NCBI GenBank assembly: GCA_012797715.1
Contig: JAAZOO010000125.1
Coordinates: 1 to 5,905 of the forward strand
From: Geobacteraceae bacterium
GTDB lineage: Bacteria; Desulfobacterota; Desulfuromonadia; Geobacterales; Geobacteraceae
DNA length: 5,905 nt
Reading direction: 5' to 3'
A model generated the notes under the pieces. The model had not been told where the DNA came from. It did not search any database and saw only the letters and a list, made by a program, of their open reading frames with translations. Shown piece after piece: positions 1 through 5,905 of this stretch. Each line of letters opens with the position of its first letter. The stretch's first letter is position 1. Position numbers and translations under genes: made by a program.

Positions 1-37
1 CATGGGGATCGAAAATGTCAACCGTTAAATCTAGGTT

Positions 38-221
38 CGGCAGTTGGAGGCATCCTTCGTTCTCTCCGATTGCCGTTCTTTGTGCTGCTCCAAGCTCATT
101 TCACTACAGCCGATACACTCACCCTTGGGGTTCGGACAGTATCGGCTGTGGCCGCTCAATTTCGCTAAGAGCAGCAACGAAATACGACAGAGTCGCTCTC
201 TGCGGATACCTCCAACTGCCG
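38..221. repeat. 184-bp imperfect palindrome, MITE-like or long-hairpin element
   Basis: The ends are inverted copies of each other: CGGCAGTTGGAGGCATCC at 38-55 and GGATACCTCCAACTGCCG at 204-221, 18 bp with one mismatch. Further in, GCTGCTC (84-90) matches GAGCAGC (169-175) around exactly the same centre (129.5). At the core CAGCCGATAC (107-116) faces GTATCGGCTG (139-148), a perfect 10-bp pair around a 22-base loop. The stretches between these blocks also resemble each other's reverse complement, with small gaps, so the whole unit could fold into one long stem in RNA or single-stranded DNA. The triplet GTT lies directly outside both ends (35-37 and 222-224), and TAGGTT occurs at 32-37 and 226-231; either could be a short target duplication or chance. 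No transposase is visible. It lies downstream of lptG, so it may also act as a 3' structure of that transcript. The rest of 1-323 shows nothing I can name. Confidence 0.6.
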
Positions 222-323
222 GTTTTAGGTTAAAAAGAAGATACCCGCATTCTGTTTCGTTATGGCTGGGAATATGGAGACAAAAAACGGTGAAGGGCGC
301 CGATTGTGCGCGCTTCGGGATTT

Positions 324-1403
324 TCACTGGTGGATGGTGAGTGTCAGCCATATGGCCGATAGGGCGAAAATGAAATTTGCCGCCCATGCGGAAACCAGGG
401 GGGGGAGCACGTCCGTCTGTCCGAAGGAAATGAGAATTGCATTGATAATGAAGTAAGCGAAGCCGATTGCAAGGCTGAGGCCGATTCCCAGGGCAATTCC
501 GCTGGTCCGTCCTCCGCGCAGGGCGAACGGGATCCCGACGAATGCCATAATCAGGCACGCAAAGGGGAGGGAGAGTTTCGAGTGCATCTGCGCCAGGTAC
601 CTGGTTGCATCGTATCCGCCTTTTTTGAGTTTTTCGGTGTACCCTCTCATCCTGAAAAAACCCATGTCTTCCGCGTACTTGTCCCATGTCTTGAGATCGT
701 CTACCTTGAGACTGAAAGGGACCGGGAGGGTTTGTATCCGCTGGGAAGAGGGCGTCGCTCCTTTGGAAAAATCCATTTCCACGACATTCCTCAGTGTCCA
801 ACGTGAACCGTCCCAAACCCCTTCTTCCGCCTCCAGGCGTCGCACCGGACGCATATCCTCTGTCGTTTGCCAGAGGGTTACGCCTTTCAGTGTCCGGGTT
901 GCCGGGACAAAGAGGCGTGCCTGCAGAATGTAGTTCTCTTCCCGGTACCAGATGTTGTTCAGACGGAAGAAGGTGCTCGGGTTTCTTTTCTGGATAAGCA
1001 CTTCTTCAATGTATTTCATCTGTTGCGAGGTATTCGGAATGATGACCTCGTTGGAAAAAAAGGTGAACAGGCTCAGCGCGAAAGCAATGGCGATGATGGG
1101 TTCGGCGATCTTTCTCAGGCTGATGCCGCAGCTCTGCATGGCGATTATCTCACTGGAGCGGGAAAGCGTGCCCAGAGTGAGCAAGGTTGCCATGAGTACC
1201 GCAAGCGGCATTATCTGGTTGACGATCGCCGGAATCTTGTACAGGAAAAAAAGGAGAATATACAGTGGGTTGCAGTCTGATTGGGAGAAGCGGCGGACCT
1301 TTTCCAGAAAGTCGATGACCAGGTAAATCGTTACGAAAGAACCTGTCGACAGAGCAAGCAGTCTCAGGTACGTGGCACAGATGTAGCGGCGTAACACTTT
1401 CAT
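324..1403 (-). CDS. lptG: LPS export ABC transporter permease LptG (YjgP/YjgQ family)
   Basis: This is one of the two inner-membrane permease subunits of the LptB2FG complex, which extracts lipopolysaccharide from the inner membrane and passes it to LptC and the periplasmic bridge. The 359-residue length is close to the usual 350-360. It has the family layout: three N-terminal membrane segments (about 12-32, 60-80 and 101-120), a periplasmic beta-rich domain (about 121-275), then three C-terminal segments (about 276-295, 302-326 and 335-356). The stretch SRSSEIIAMQSCGIS (81-95), between segments 2 and 3, is the cytoplasmic coupling helix expected to dock on the ATPase LptB, with the conserved Glu at 85. 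The ATG overlaps the lptF stop as ATGA and has no clear ribosome binding site, so translation is probably coupled to lptF. I assign G rather than F from the order (second gene, as in E. coli) and sequence feel; the two paralogues are easily swapped. Confidence 0.9.
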   Translation of the reverse strand: MKVLRRYICATYLRLLALSTGSFVTIYLVIDFLEKVRRFSQSDCNPLYILLFFLYKIPAIVNQIMPLAVLMATLLTLGTLSRSSEIIAMQSCGISLRKIAEPIIAIAFALSLFTFFSNEVIIPNTSQQMKYIEEVLIQKRNPSTFFRLNNIWYREENYILQARLFVPATRTLKGVTLWQTTEDMRPVRRLEAEEGVWDGSRWTLRNVVEMDFSKGATPSSQRIQTLPVPFSLKVDDLKTWDKYAEDMGFFRMRGYTEKLKKGGYDATRYLAQMHSKLSLPFACLIMAFVGIPFALRGGRTSGIALGIGLSLAIGFAYFIINAILISFGQTDVLPPLVSAWAANFIFALSAIWLTLTIHQ

Positions 1404-2572
1404 GAAATCCGGAACCGGGACAGACGCACCTGAGCCCGCCGGAGAAGCCGGGCCGGTAGTTCGAAGAGGGGTACCCTCTGATCATTCGCCGTCTTGGAGA
1501 AGAGGTAGATTCCGAGGCCGATAAACAGGATATTCGGCATCCACATGGAGACGGCCGGGGGGATGACGCCGTTTTGCCCCATGGTCTTGCCGGCGGTGAG
1601 AACGATATAGTAGAGAAGCAGCAGCGCAATGCAGATGGAAAACCCCGATGACTTGCCTGCCCGGCGATTCTGCAGGCCGAGCGGAACGCCGATGAGGGCG
1701 AAGACGAAGCAGGCGAAAGGAAGGGCAAGACGGCGGTGGAATTCCAGGAACAGGTCCCTCCTTGTCCGGGCGTCGTTTCCGGGCGCAGCCATGGCCTTCC
1801 GCAATTCGGGGAAGGTCATGTCCACTTCATTGATGGTCGGCACAATCTTGTAGTTCTGGTTGAAATTCACGCTCAAATCGTAGCTTTCGAACTCCATGAG
1901 CTGGTACCCGGCCTTGCCGCGGGGCCTGTGGACGCCGCCGTCCAGAAGTTTCAGTCGAAGGGTCTTTTTGTCGGGGTCCGTCATAATGATCCCGTTTCTG
2001 GCGAAAATGGTAACCGAATCATCGGGGTTTCTCTCGTCGTAGATCAGTATTCCCGAGATATGGTGTTTTTCCTCGTCGTATCGTGCCACATAGAGTACCA
2101 GCCCCGGAAAATCGTCGTTGAAGACACGATCCTTCAGGCTGATATTCACCCGGGTGTTGATGGCGTTGTACAGGAGTGTCTTGAATGAGGTGTTGCCCCA
2201 GGGGAGGGCATAGACGGTGATGGCGGTAGTTGCCAGGTAGGCGATGACGGCAAAGGCGATGACCGGCGGCAGGAGACCGTACAGGCTTATGCCGGTCGCC
2301 TTCATGGCCGTAAGCTCGCTGTCGGCGGAAAGCCTGCCGAACGCAAGGAGCACCGCCAGCAGAAACGACATGGGTATGGTGACGATGGAGAAGGAGGGGA
2401 GCATGTACGCCACCAGCCGCAGGACATCGGTTAGGGGAACGCCCTTCGCAATAACCATCTCTGCGAGCTTGATGAACCTTCCCATGAGGAGCACGAATGT
2501 GAAAACGGCGAATCCCAGCAGAAAAGGAATGATAATCTCCCTGCCGATATACCGATAGAGGATTCTGGTCAT
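1400..2572 (-). CDS. lptF: LPS export ABC transporter permease LptF (YjgP/YjgQ family)
   Basis: This is the partner permease of LptG in the LPS exporter; LptF and LptG form a heterodimer around the LPS path and are driven by LptB. From the chosen ATG it has 390 residues, with membrane segments at about 12-32, 56-79, 100-122, 281-300, 309-328 and 340-359 and a periplasmic domain between segments 3 and 4. LSADSELTAMKATGIS (81-96) is the LptB coupling helix, with Glu86. The tail after residue 360 is basic (RLLRRAQVRLSRFR) and probably cytoplasmic. The frame stays open upstream to an ATG at 2665, with another at 2590. I choose 2572 because MTRILYRYIGREI matches the normal family N terminus (a short amphipathic stretch, then segment 1), while the 31 upstream residues look non-coding and hold a candidate promoter. 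No Shine-Dalgarno sequence precedes it. The stop overlaps lptG by 4 bp. Confidence 0.9.
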   Translation of the reverse strand: MTRILYRYIGREIIIPFLLGFAVFTFVLLMGRFIKLAEMVIAKGVPLTDVLRLVAYMLPSFSIVTIPMSFLLAVLLAFGRLSADSELTAMKATGISLYGLLPPVIAFAVIAYLATTAITVYALPWGNTSFKTLLYNAINTRVNISLKDRVFNDDFPGLVLYVARYDEEKHHISGILIYDERNPDDSVTIFARNGIIMTDPDKKTLRLKLLDGGVHRPRGKAGYQLMEFESYDLSVNFNQNYKIVPTINEVDMTFPELRKAMAAPGNDARTRRDLFLEFHRRLALPFACFVFALIGVPLGLQNRRAGKSSGFSICIALLLLYYIVLTAGKTMGQNGVIPPAVSMWMPNILFIGLGIYLFSKTANDQRVPLFELPARLLRRAQVRLSRFRIS

Positions 2573-2581
2573 GACAGGAGC

Positions 2582-2610
2582 ATGATACATGACCCACGGC
2601 CAAATAGCAA
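2582..2610 (-). promoter_or_regulatory. Candidate sigma-70 promoter for lptF-lptG
   Basis: Read on the minus strand, TTGCTA (2605-2610) is followed after exactly 17 bases by TATCAT (2582-2587), matching the consensus at 4/6 and 5/6 positions. A start about seven bases downstream would fall on the G at 2575, three bases before the lptF ATG. The -10 box overlaps the ATG at 2590, which argues against that upstream start. This is pattern matching only. Confidence 0.5.
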
Positions 2611-2685
2611 CCTGCCGCTGCCGCGGGGTTACGGTACTCCAGCCCGTTTTCAGCGGAGAATCCATGCTTGCCTACAAAATTACTG

Positions 2686-2714
2686 TTGCGAAACAATGCC
2701 CCTTATGGTATACA
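2686..2714 (+). promoter_or_regulatory. Candidate promoter for the rpsB-tsf-pyrH-frr operon
   Basis: TTGCGA (2686-2691) is followed after 17 bases by TATACA (2709-2714), which is preceded by TGG and so carries an extended -10 (TGn) motif. The predicted start near 2721 gives a leader of about 90 nt before rpsB. It is the best-spaced candidate in the divergent region, and its -35 box is 76 bp from that of the lptF candidate. Confidence 0.5.
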
Positions 2715-2734
2715 GATTCGCTATTTACCACACA

Positions 2735-2783
2735 CGTCCCTTTTCTTCCGGCGGTGTCTGCATCGGGCGGATCCCGGGGGACG
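2735..2783 (+). promoter_or_regulatory. Possible structured rpsB leader
   Basis: CGTCCC (2735-2740) can pair with GGGACG (2778-2783), enclosing a second short pair, TCCG (2747-2750) with CGGA (2768-2771). This places a folded RNA in the leader, ending 12 bases before the rpsB Shine-Dalgarno AAGGAG (2796-2801). In E. coli, S2 is known to repress its own rpsB-tsf mRNA through the leader. Whether this fold does the same is inference; the short stems could be chance in GC-rich DNA. Confidence 0.3.
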
Positions 2784-2808
2784 GAGGAACAACCAAAGGA
2801 GAGTATCA

Positions 2809-3588
2809 ATGTCGAACATCACCATGAAAGAATTGCTGGAAGCAGGGGTGCACTTAGGTCACCAGACCAAGCGGTGGAATCCCAAGATGAAACCGTACAT
2901 TTTCGGGGCGAGGAACGGTATCTACATCATCGATCTCCAGAAAACCGTCCGACTGTTCAAGAATGCCTATGCCTTCGTCAAGGAAACGGCCCAGAAGGGA
3001 GAGACCGTCCTCTTCGTCGGCACGAAGAAGCAGGCCCAGGATTCCATTGCCGAAGAAGCCCGGCGATGCAACATGTTCTACGTGAATCAGCGGTGGCTCG
3101 GCGGCATGCTGACAAACTTCGCCACCGTGCGCCAGAGCATCGATCGTCTGAAGCGGCTCGACGCCATGTTTGCCGACGGTTCCATCGAAGCCTATACGAA
3201 AAAGGAAATACTGAGCCTGGAAAAGCAGCGCGAGAAGCTCGAAAAATCCCTGGGAGGGATCAAGGGGATGAACAAGCTGCCGGGAGCCATTTTTGTCATT
3301 GATCCCAAGAACGAGTCCATTGCGGTTACGGAAGCCAACAAGCTCGGCATTCCGGTCGTGTCCGTGGTTGATACCAACTGTAACCCCGACCCGATCGACC
3401 ACATCATTCCGGGCAACGATGATGCAATCCGCGCCATTCGCCTGCTTTCCAGCAAGATTGCAGATGCCGTGATAGAAGGTGTACAGGCACGTGAGGCAGA
3501 GCTGAAAAGCGACAGCGACGACGCAGGGGCGGAGACCCCGGTGGAAGCCGAGGCCGAGACCGAAGCGCCCGCTGTACCGGAAGAGTAG
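2809..3588 (+). CDS. rpsB: Small ribosomal subunit protein S2
   Basis: S2 binds the 30S subunit late in assembly, near the head-body junction, and is needed for S1 to join. The 259-residue product starts with the typical MSNITMKELLEAGVHLGHQ, continues with WNPKMKPYIFGARNGIYIIDL (24-43, quoted with one gap: the residue after IID is L), has QRWLGGMLTNF (94-104), and includes the second S2 signature around 158-182 (LPGAIFVIDP through KLGIP). It is longer than E. coli S2 (241) because of an acidic, Ala/Glu/Pro-rich tail (about 233-259), a common variable extension. The frame stays open upstream to 2668, but ATG 2809 fits the family N terminus and has AAGGAG at 2796-2801, seven bases before it. 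It is the first gene of the operon, 131 bp upstream of tsf. Confidence 0.97.
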   Translation: MSNITMKELLEAGVHLGHQTKRWNPKMKPYIFGARNGIYIIDLQKTVRLFKNAYAFVKETAQKGETVLFVGTKKQAQDSIAEEARRCNMFYVNQRWLGGMLTNFATVRQSIDRLKRLDAMFADGSIEAYTKKEILSLEKQREKLEKSLGGIKGMNKLPGAIFVIDPKNESIAVTEANKLGIPVVSVVDTNCNPDPIDHIIPGNDDAIRAIRLLSSKIADAVIEGVQAREAELKSDSDDAGAETPVEAEAETEAPAVPEE

Positions 3589-3675
3589 GGGCATTCAGGG
3601 CGAACGGGAACGGTGCTGCCTCCGGAAGCCGGTCGTGCCGTTTGTGGCGATGGAGAAATGCGGATACTTGCACAC

Positions 3676-3702
3676 CGGTTCGATGAGGGTTTCGTCGAAC
3701 CG
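3676..3702 (+). promoter_or_regulatory. Hairpin directly upstream of the tsf ribosome binding site
   Basis: CGGTTCGATGA (3676-3686) pairs with TCGTCGAACCG (3692-3702) around a GGGTT loop: 11 pairs, one of them G-U. The stem ends one base before the GGAGGGAGGA Shine-Dalgarno stretch (3704-3713). No T-run follows, so it is not an intrinsic terminator. It could be an RNA processing site, an mRNA stabiliser or a translation control element between rpsB and tsf. Confidence 0.55.
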
Positions 3703-3719
3703 TGGAGGGAGGATAGAAA

Positions 3720-4370
3720 GTGACTATTACAGCAGCACAGGTGAGTGAACTGAGAAAAGTGACAGGCGCAGGCCTCATGGACTGCAAGAAGGCGCTGGCC
3801 GAGACCGGCGGAGACCAGGAAAAGGCCGTCGACTACCTGCGGAAGAAGGGTCTTGCCGCGGCTTCCAAAAAGGCCGGCCGCATCGCATCCGAAGGAGTCG
3901 TCGGTTCCTATATTCACGCCGGCGGCAAGATCGGCGTGCTGGTCGAGGTGAACTGCGAAACGGATTTTGTGGCCAAGAACGAGGCGTTCCAGGCTTTTGT
4001 CAAGGATATCGCCATGCACATCGCGGCCGCCTCTCCTCAGTTTGTCCGTCGTGAAGAGGTTCCTGAGGAGCTCCTGGAGAGGGAAAAGGAAATCTATCGG
4101 GCCAAGGCGAAGGAAAGCGGTAAGCCGGACGCAATCATTGAAAAGATCGTGGAAGGTCAGATCAACAAGTTCTACGGTGATATCTGTCTCCTGGAACAGG
4201 CGTTCGTGAAGGATCCCGACAAGACCATTCAGACCTACCTGAACGAAACCATTGCCGCCATCGGAGAAAACATGTCCATTCGCCGTTTCACCAAATTCGT
4301 CCTGGGTGAAGGTCTGGCCAAAAAGGAGAGTGATTTTGCCGCGGAGGTGGCAGCGGCTGCAGGAGCCTGA
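3720..4370 (+). CDS. tsf: Translation elongation factor Ts
   Basis: EF-Ts is the guanine nucleotide exchange factor that releases GDP from EF-Tu in the cytoplasm. The 216-residue product has an N-terminal UBA-like domain (about 1-55) containing the first signature, LRKVTGAGLMDCKKAL (11-26), then the core with EVNCETDFVAKN (76-87), whose TDF residues push into EF-Tu near the Mg site. The C-terminal part has the usual LLEQAFVKDP (157-166) and RRFTKFVLGEGL (188-199). It is much shorter than the E. coli protein (283) and resembles the compact Thermus type, with a reduced second half of the core; the ends look natural, not truncated. The start is GTG, supported by the long GGAGGGAGGA (3704-3713) six bases upstream and by the conserved N terminus (MTITAAQVSELRK). 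Confidence 0.97.
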   Translation: MTITAAQVSELRKVTGAGLMDCKKALAETGGDQEKAVDYLRKKGLAAASKKAGRIASEGVVGSYIHAGGKIGVLVEVNCETDFVAKNEAFQAFVKDIAMHIAAASPQFVRREEVPEELLEREKEIYRAKAKESGKPDAIIEKIVEGQINKFYGDICLLEQAFVKDPDKTIQTYLNETIAAIGENMSIRRFTKFVLGEGLAKKESDFAAEVAAAAGA

Positions 4371-4383
4371 TGGTTCCACCGGC

Positions 4384-4434
4384 GGTACGGATGGGGGCGT
4401 TCATGCGTCCACCATCCGTACCTGCGTTTTACGG
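4384..4434 (+). terminator. Terminator- or attenuator-like hairpin between tsf and pyrH
   Basis: GGTACGGATGG (4384-4394) pairs perfectly with CCATCCGTACC (4412-4422), with a few more partial pairs inside and a small loop near TTCATG. TTTT follows at 4427-4430 after four bases, so termination would be weak. CCGTA (4416-4420), in the right arm, can alternatively pair with TACGG at 4430-4434, giving a competing five-pair hairpin. This resembles partial termination or attenuation that sets pyrH-frr expression relative to rpsB-tsf, but the sequence alone cannot show that it acts so. Confidence 0.45.
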
Positions 4435-4502
4435 TCCATGATTCGATCCTGTCCGGTAGGCCCCGCGTGTACGGCGGCGACGGGAGAAGGGGCACGCAGA
4501 CT

Positions 4503-5222
4503 ATGAGCAAGCCGCGGTATGGAAGGGTGCTGTTGAAGCTTTCGGGCGAGGCCCTGGCTGGAGAACAGAAATACGGTATCGATCCTTTGACGATTACGTC
4601 AATCGCCGCCGAAATACAAGATGTGGTCTCATGCGGGACCGAGATGGCGCTCGTTATCGGCGGAGGCAACATATTCCGCGGCCTCGCGGCATCCTCACGG
4701 GGCATGGACAGGGCGAGCGCTGACTATATGGGCATGCTGGCCACGATGATAAATTCGCTGGCGATGCAGGATGCCCTGGAAAAGATGGGAGTGGATACCC
4801 GAGTGCAGTCTGCCATTGAGATGCGGGAAGTGGCTGAGCCGTATATCCGCCGACGCGCTATCCGGCACCTGGAAAAGGGGCGGGTGGTGATTCTCGGCGC
4901 AGGCACGGGGAACCCGTACTTTACGACCGATACCGCGGCAAGTCTTCGCGCAATGGAGATCGGTGCCGAGGTAATCCTGAAAGGGACCAAGGTCGACGGC
5001 GTCTATTCGGCCGATCCCATGAAGGATCCCACTGCCTTCAAGTTCTCCCAGTTGAGCTATATCGATGTCCTGAAAAAGGGCCTTCAGGTCATGGACGCCA
5101 CCGCCACATCTCTCTGCATGGACAACAGCCTGCCCATTATTATCTTCAATGTCACAACCGCAGGAAACATCAAGAAGGTTATCCTCGGTGAGGAAATCGG
5201 CACCATCGTAAAAGGAGAATAA
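4503..5222 (+). CDS. pyrH: Uridylate kinase (UMP kinase)
   Basis: This enzyme phosphorylates UMP to UDP with ATP in pyrimidine nucleotide synthesis. It belongs to the amino acid kinase fold, unlike eukaryotic UMP/CMP kinases, and works as a hexamer, usually activated by GTP and inhibited by UTP. The 239-residue product shows the phosphate-binding LLKLSGEAL (10-18), GGGNIFRG (53-60), ADYMGMLATMINSLAMQDALE (73-93, here interrupted for brevity at the QD step), the TGNPYFTTDTAA loop (135-146), and LKGTKVDGVYSADP (159-172), which binds nucleotide. MDATATSLCMDNSLPIIIFN (197-216) is the typical C-terminal block. The frame is open from 4467, but ATG 4503 fits the family start (MSKPRYGRVLLKL), with AAGGGG at 4487-4492 ten bases upstream. 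It is followed by frr with one base between. Confidence 0.97.
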   Translation: MSKPRYGRVLLKLSGEALAGEQKYGIDPLTITSIAAEIQDVVSCGTEMALVIGGGNIFRGLAASSRGMDRASADYMGMLATMINSLAMQDALEKMGVDTRVQSAIEMREVAEPYIRRRAIRHLEKGRVVILGAGTGNPYFTTDTAASLRAMEIGAEVILKGTKVDGVYSADPMKDPTAFKFSQLSYIDVLKKGLQVMDATATSLCMDNSLPIIIFNVTTAGNIKKVILGEEIGTIVKGE

Positions 5223-5223
5223 C

Positions 5224-5781
5224 ATGACGAAGGACGTCCTCGCTTCCATGAAAAAGAGCATGGAGAAGTCCATCGACTCGCTCCGGAAAGAGTATCAGAA
5301 GGTCAGGACCGGTCGAGCCACCACCGCTGTCCTGGATGATATCAGAGTCATGTATTACGACACACCGACGCCCATCAATCAGGTTGCGCAGATTGCCGTG
5401 CCCGAGGCCCGCATCATCACGATTCAGCCGTGGGAAACGAAGATGATTTCCGCCATCGAGAAAGCGATACTCAACGCCAATATCGGACTTACTCCCACCA
5501 ATGACGGCAAGCTTATCCGTCTTACCATCCCTCCACTCACGGAAGAGCGGAGGAAGGAAATCGCAAAGCAGCTGAAGAAAATGGCCGAAGAAGCAAAAAT
5601 CGCACTCAGAAATATTCGGCGTGATTCCATCGATTCCCTGAAAAAGCTGGAAAAAGACAAGAAGATATCGGAAGATGACCTGAAACGGGCCGAAAAAGAG
5701 GTCCAGGACGTGACGAACGGCTTTGTCGTCAAGGTGGACGAGGTTTTCTCCGCAAAGGAAAAAGAGGTCATGGAAGTCTGA
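5224..5781 (+). CDS. frr: Ribosome recycling factor
   Basis: RRF works with EF-G to split the post-termination ribosome. The 185-residue product has exactly the E. coli length. It shows the long-helix domain I at both ends (about 1-30 and 105-185), including VRTGRA (27-32), and the beta-rich domain II between (about 31-104), with QPWE (68-71) and NDGKLIRLTIPPLTEERR (93-110). RNIRRDS (129-135) holds Arg132, which matches the arginine essential for ribosome binding in E. coli, followed by KISEDDLKRAEKEVQ (147-161). Its Shine-Dalgarno AAAGGAGA (5211-5218) lies inside the last codons of pyrH and the start is one base after the pyrH stop, so the two are almost certainly co-transcribed and probably translationally coupled. 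Confidence 0.98.
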   Translation: MTKDVLASMKKSMEKSIDSLRKEYQKVRTGRATTAVLDDIRVMYYDTPTPINQVAQIAVPEARIITIQPWETKMISAIEKAILNANIGLTPTNDGKLIRLTIPPLTEERRKEIAKQLKKMAEEAKIALRNIRRDSIDSLKKLEKDKKISEDDLKRAEKEVQDVTNGFVVKVDEVFSAKEKEVMEV

Positions 5782-5870
5782 CGGCGTGCCGTTCTTCCCG
5801 TACTATGACAGGGCCTGCCCTTCGTAGTCTCGTCTTTCACTGCCGGTTGAACCGTGGTATCATCCCGTTG

Positions 5871-5898
5871 ACCCCTGTCCGCATGGGGTTTTTTATTT
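5871..5898 (+). terminator. Probable intrinsic terminator after frr
   Basis: ACCCC (5871-5875) pairs with GGGGT (5885-5889), with a TG/CA extension across a one-base bulge, followed by TTTTTT (5889-5894) and ATTT. The stem is short but its position, 90 bp past frr, fits the end of the operon. The same stretch can be read as a promoter: TTGACC (5868-5873), then an 18-base gap to TTTATT (5892-5897). The remainder of 5782-5905 shows no gene start. Confidence 0.5.
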
Positions 5899-5905
5899 AG
5901 GGCTA

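Noticed and set aside
16..21. Perfect TTGACA on the minus strand pointing out of the window, followed by ATG at 1-3
   Set aside because: The matching -10 position lies beyond the window edge and a six-base match is expected by chance in this length, so no promoter or gene start is claimed.
15..233. Plus-strand frame of 72 codons across the palindrome
   Set aside because: It mostly translates the inverted repeat, has no good ribosome binding site and no recognisable protein features.
222..323. Possible lptG terminator: CGG/CCG stem before a T-run on the minus strand near 282-300
   Set aside because: The stem is only three strong pairs with one mismatched extension, too weak to call.
3642..3670. 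Possible internal promoter upstream of tsf (TTGTGG ... TACTTG)
   Set aside because: Both boxes match the consensus poorly.
3192..4379. Long minus-strand frame of 395 codons opposite rpsB and tsf
   Set aside because: It is a shadow: it lies antisense to two unmistakable conserved genes and spans the gap between them, with low-complexity composition typical of the reverse of GC-rich codons.
1..5905. CRISPR array, tRNA, rRNA, defence or phage genes
   Set aside because: No regularly spaced direct repeats, no cloverleaf that I could fold and no such coding sequence were seen.

Overview
The window holds six intact protein genes in two divergent blocks. The plus strand carries the classic translation and nucleotide operon rpsB-tsf-pyrH-frr (ribosomal protein S2, elongation factor Ts, UMP kinase, ribosome recycling factor). 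The minus strand carries lptF-lptG, the two permease subunits of the lipopolysaccharide export ABC transporter. Having lptFG means an LPS-making, Gram-negative (diderm) bacterium. The moderately GC-rich codon use, short EF-Ts, operon order and protein style suggest a deltaproteobacterial / Desulfobacterota relative (Syntrophus- or Geobacter-like). That placement is an inference from general familiarity, not from a search.

Layout. Positions 1-323 hold no convincing gene. They contain a 184-bp imperfect palindrome (38-221) with 18-bp ends that look like terminal inverted repeats, and a second, nearly concentric 10-bp inverted repeat at its centre. Positions 324-1403 are lptG and 1400-2572 are lptF, both minus strand, overlapping by 4 bp. 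Positions 2573-2808 are the divergent control region, with a candidate lptF promoter at 2582-2610 and a candidate rpsB promoter at 2686-2714 followed by a roughly 90-nt structured leader. Then come rpsB (2809-3588), a 131-bp gap with a strong hairpin touching the tsf ribosome binding site, tsf (3720-4370, GTG start), a 132-bp gap with a terminator- or attenuator-like hairpin, pyrH (4503-5222) and frr (5224-5781, one base after pyrH). The last 124 bp hold a probable intrinsic terminator at 5871-5898 and no recognisable gene start.

How the genes work together. RpsB, EF-Ts and RRF serve assembly, elongation and recycling of the ribosome, and PyrH makes UDP for RNA and for nucleotide sugars. LptF and LptG pair with LptB (not in the window) to lift LPS from the inner membrane towards the outer membrane. 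The coding content is ordinary housekeeping. The points worth a second look are non-coding: the palindromic element, the apparent near-leaderless start of lptF, and the RNA structures in the operon gaps.
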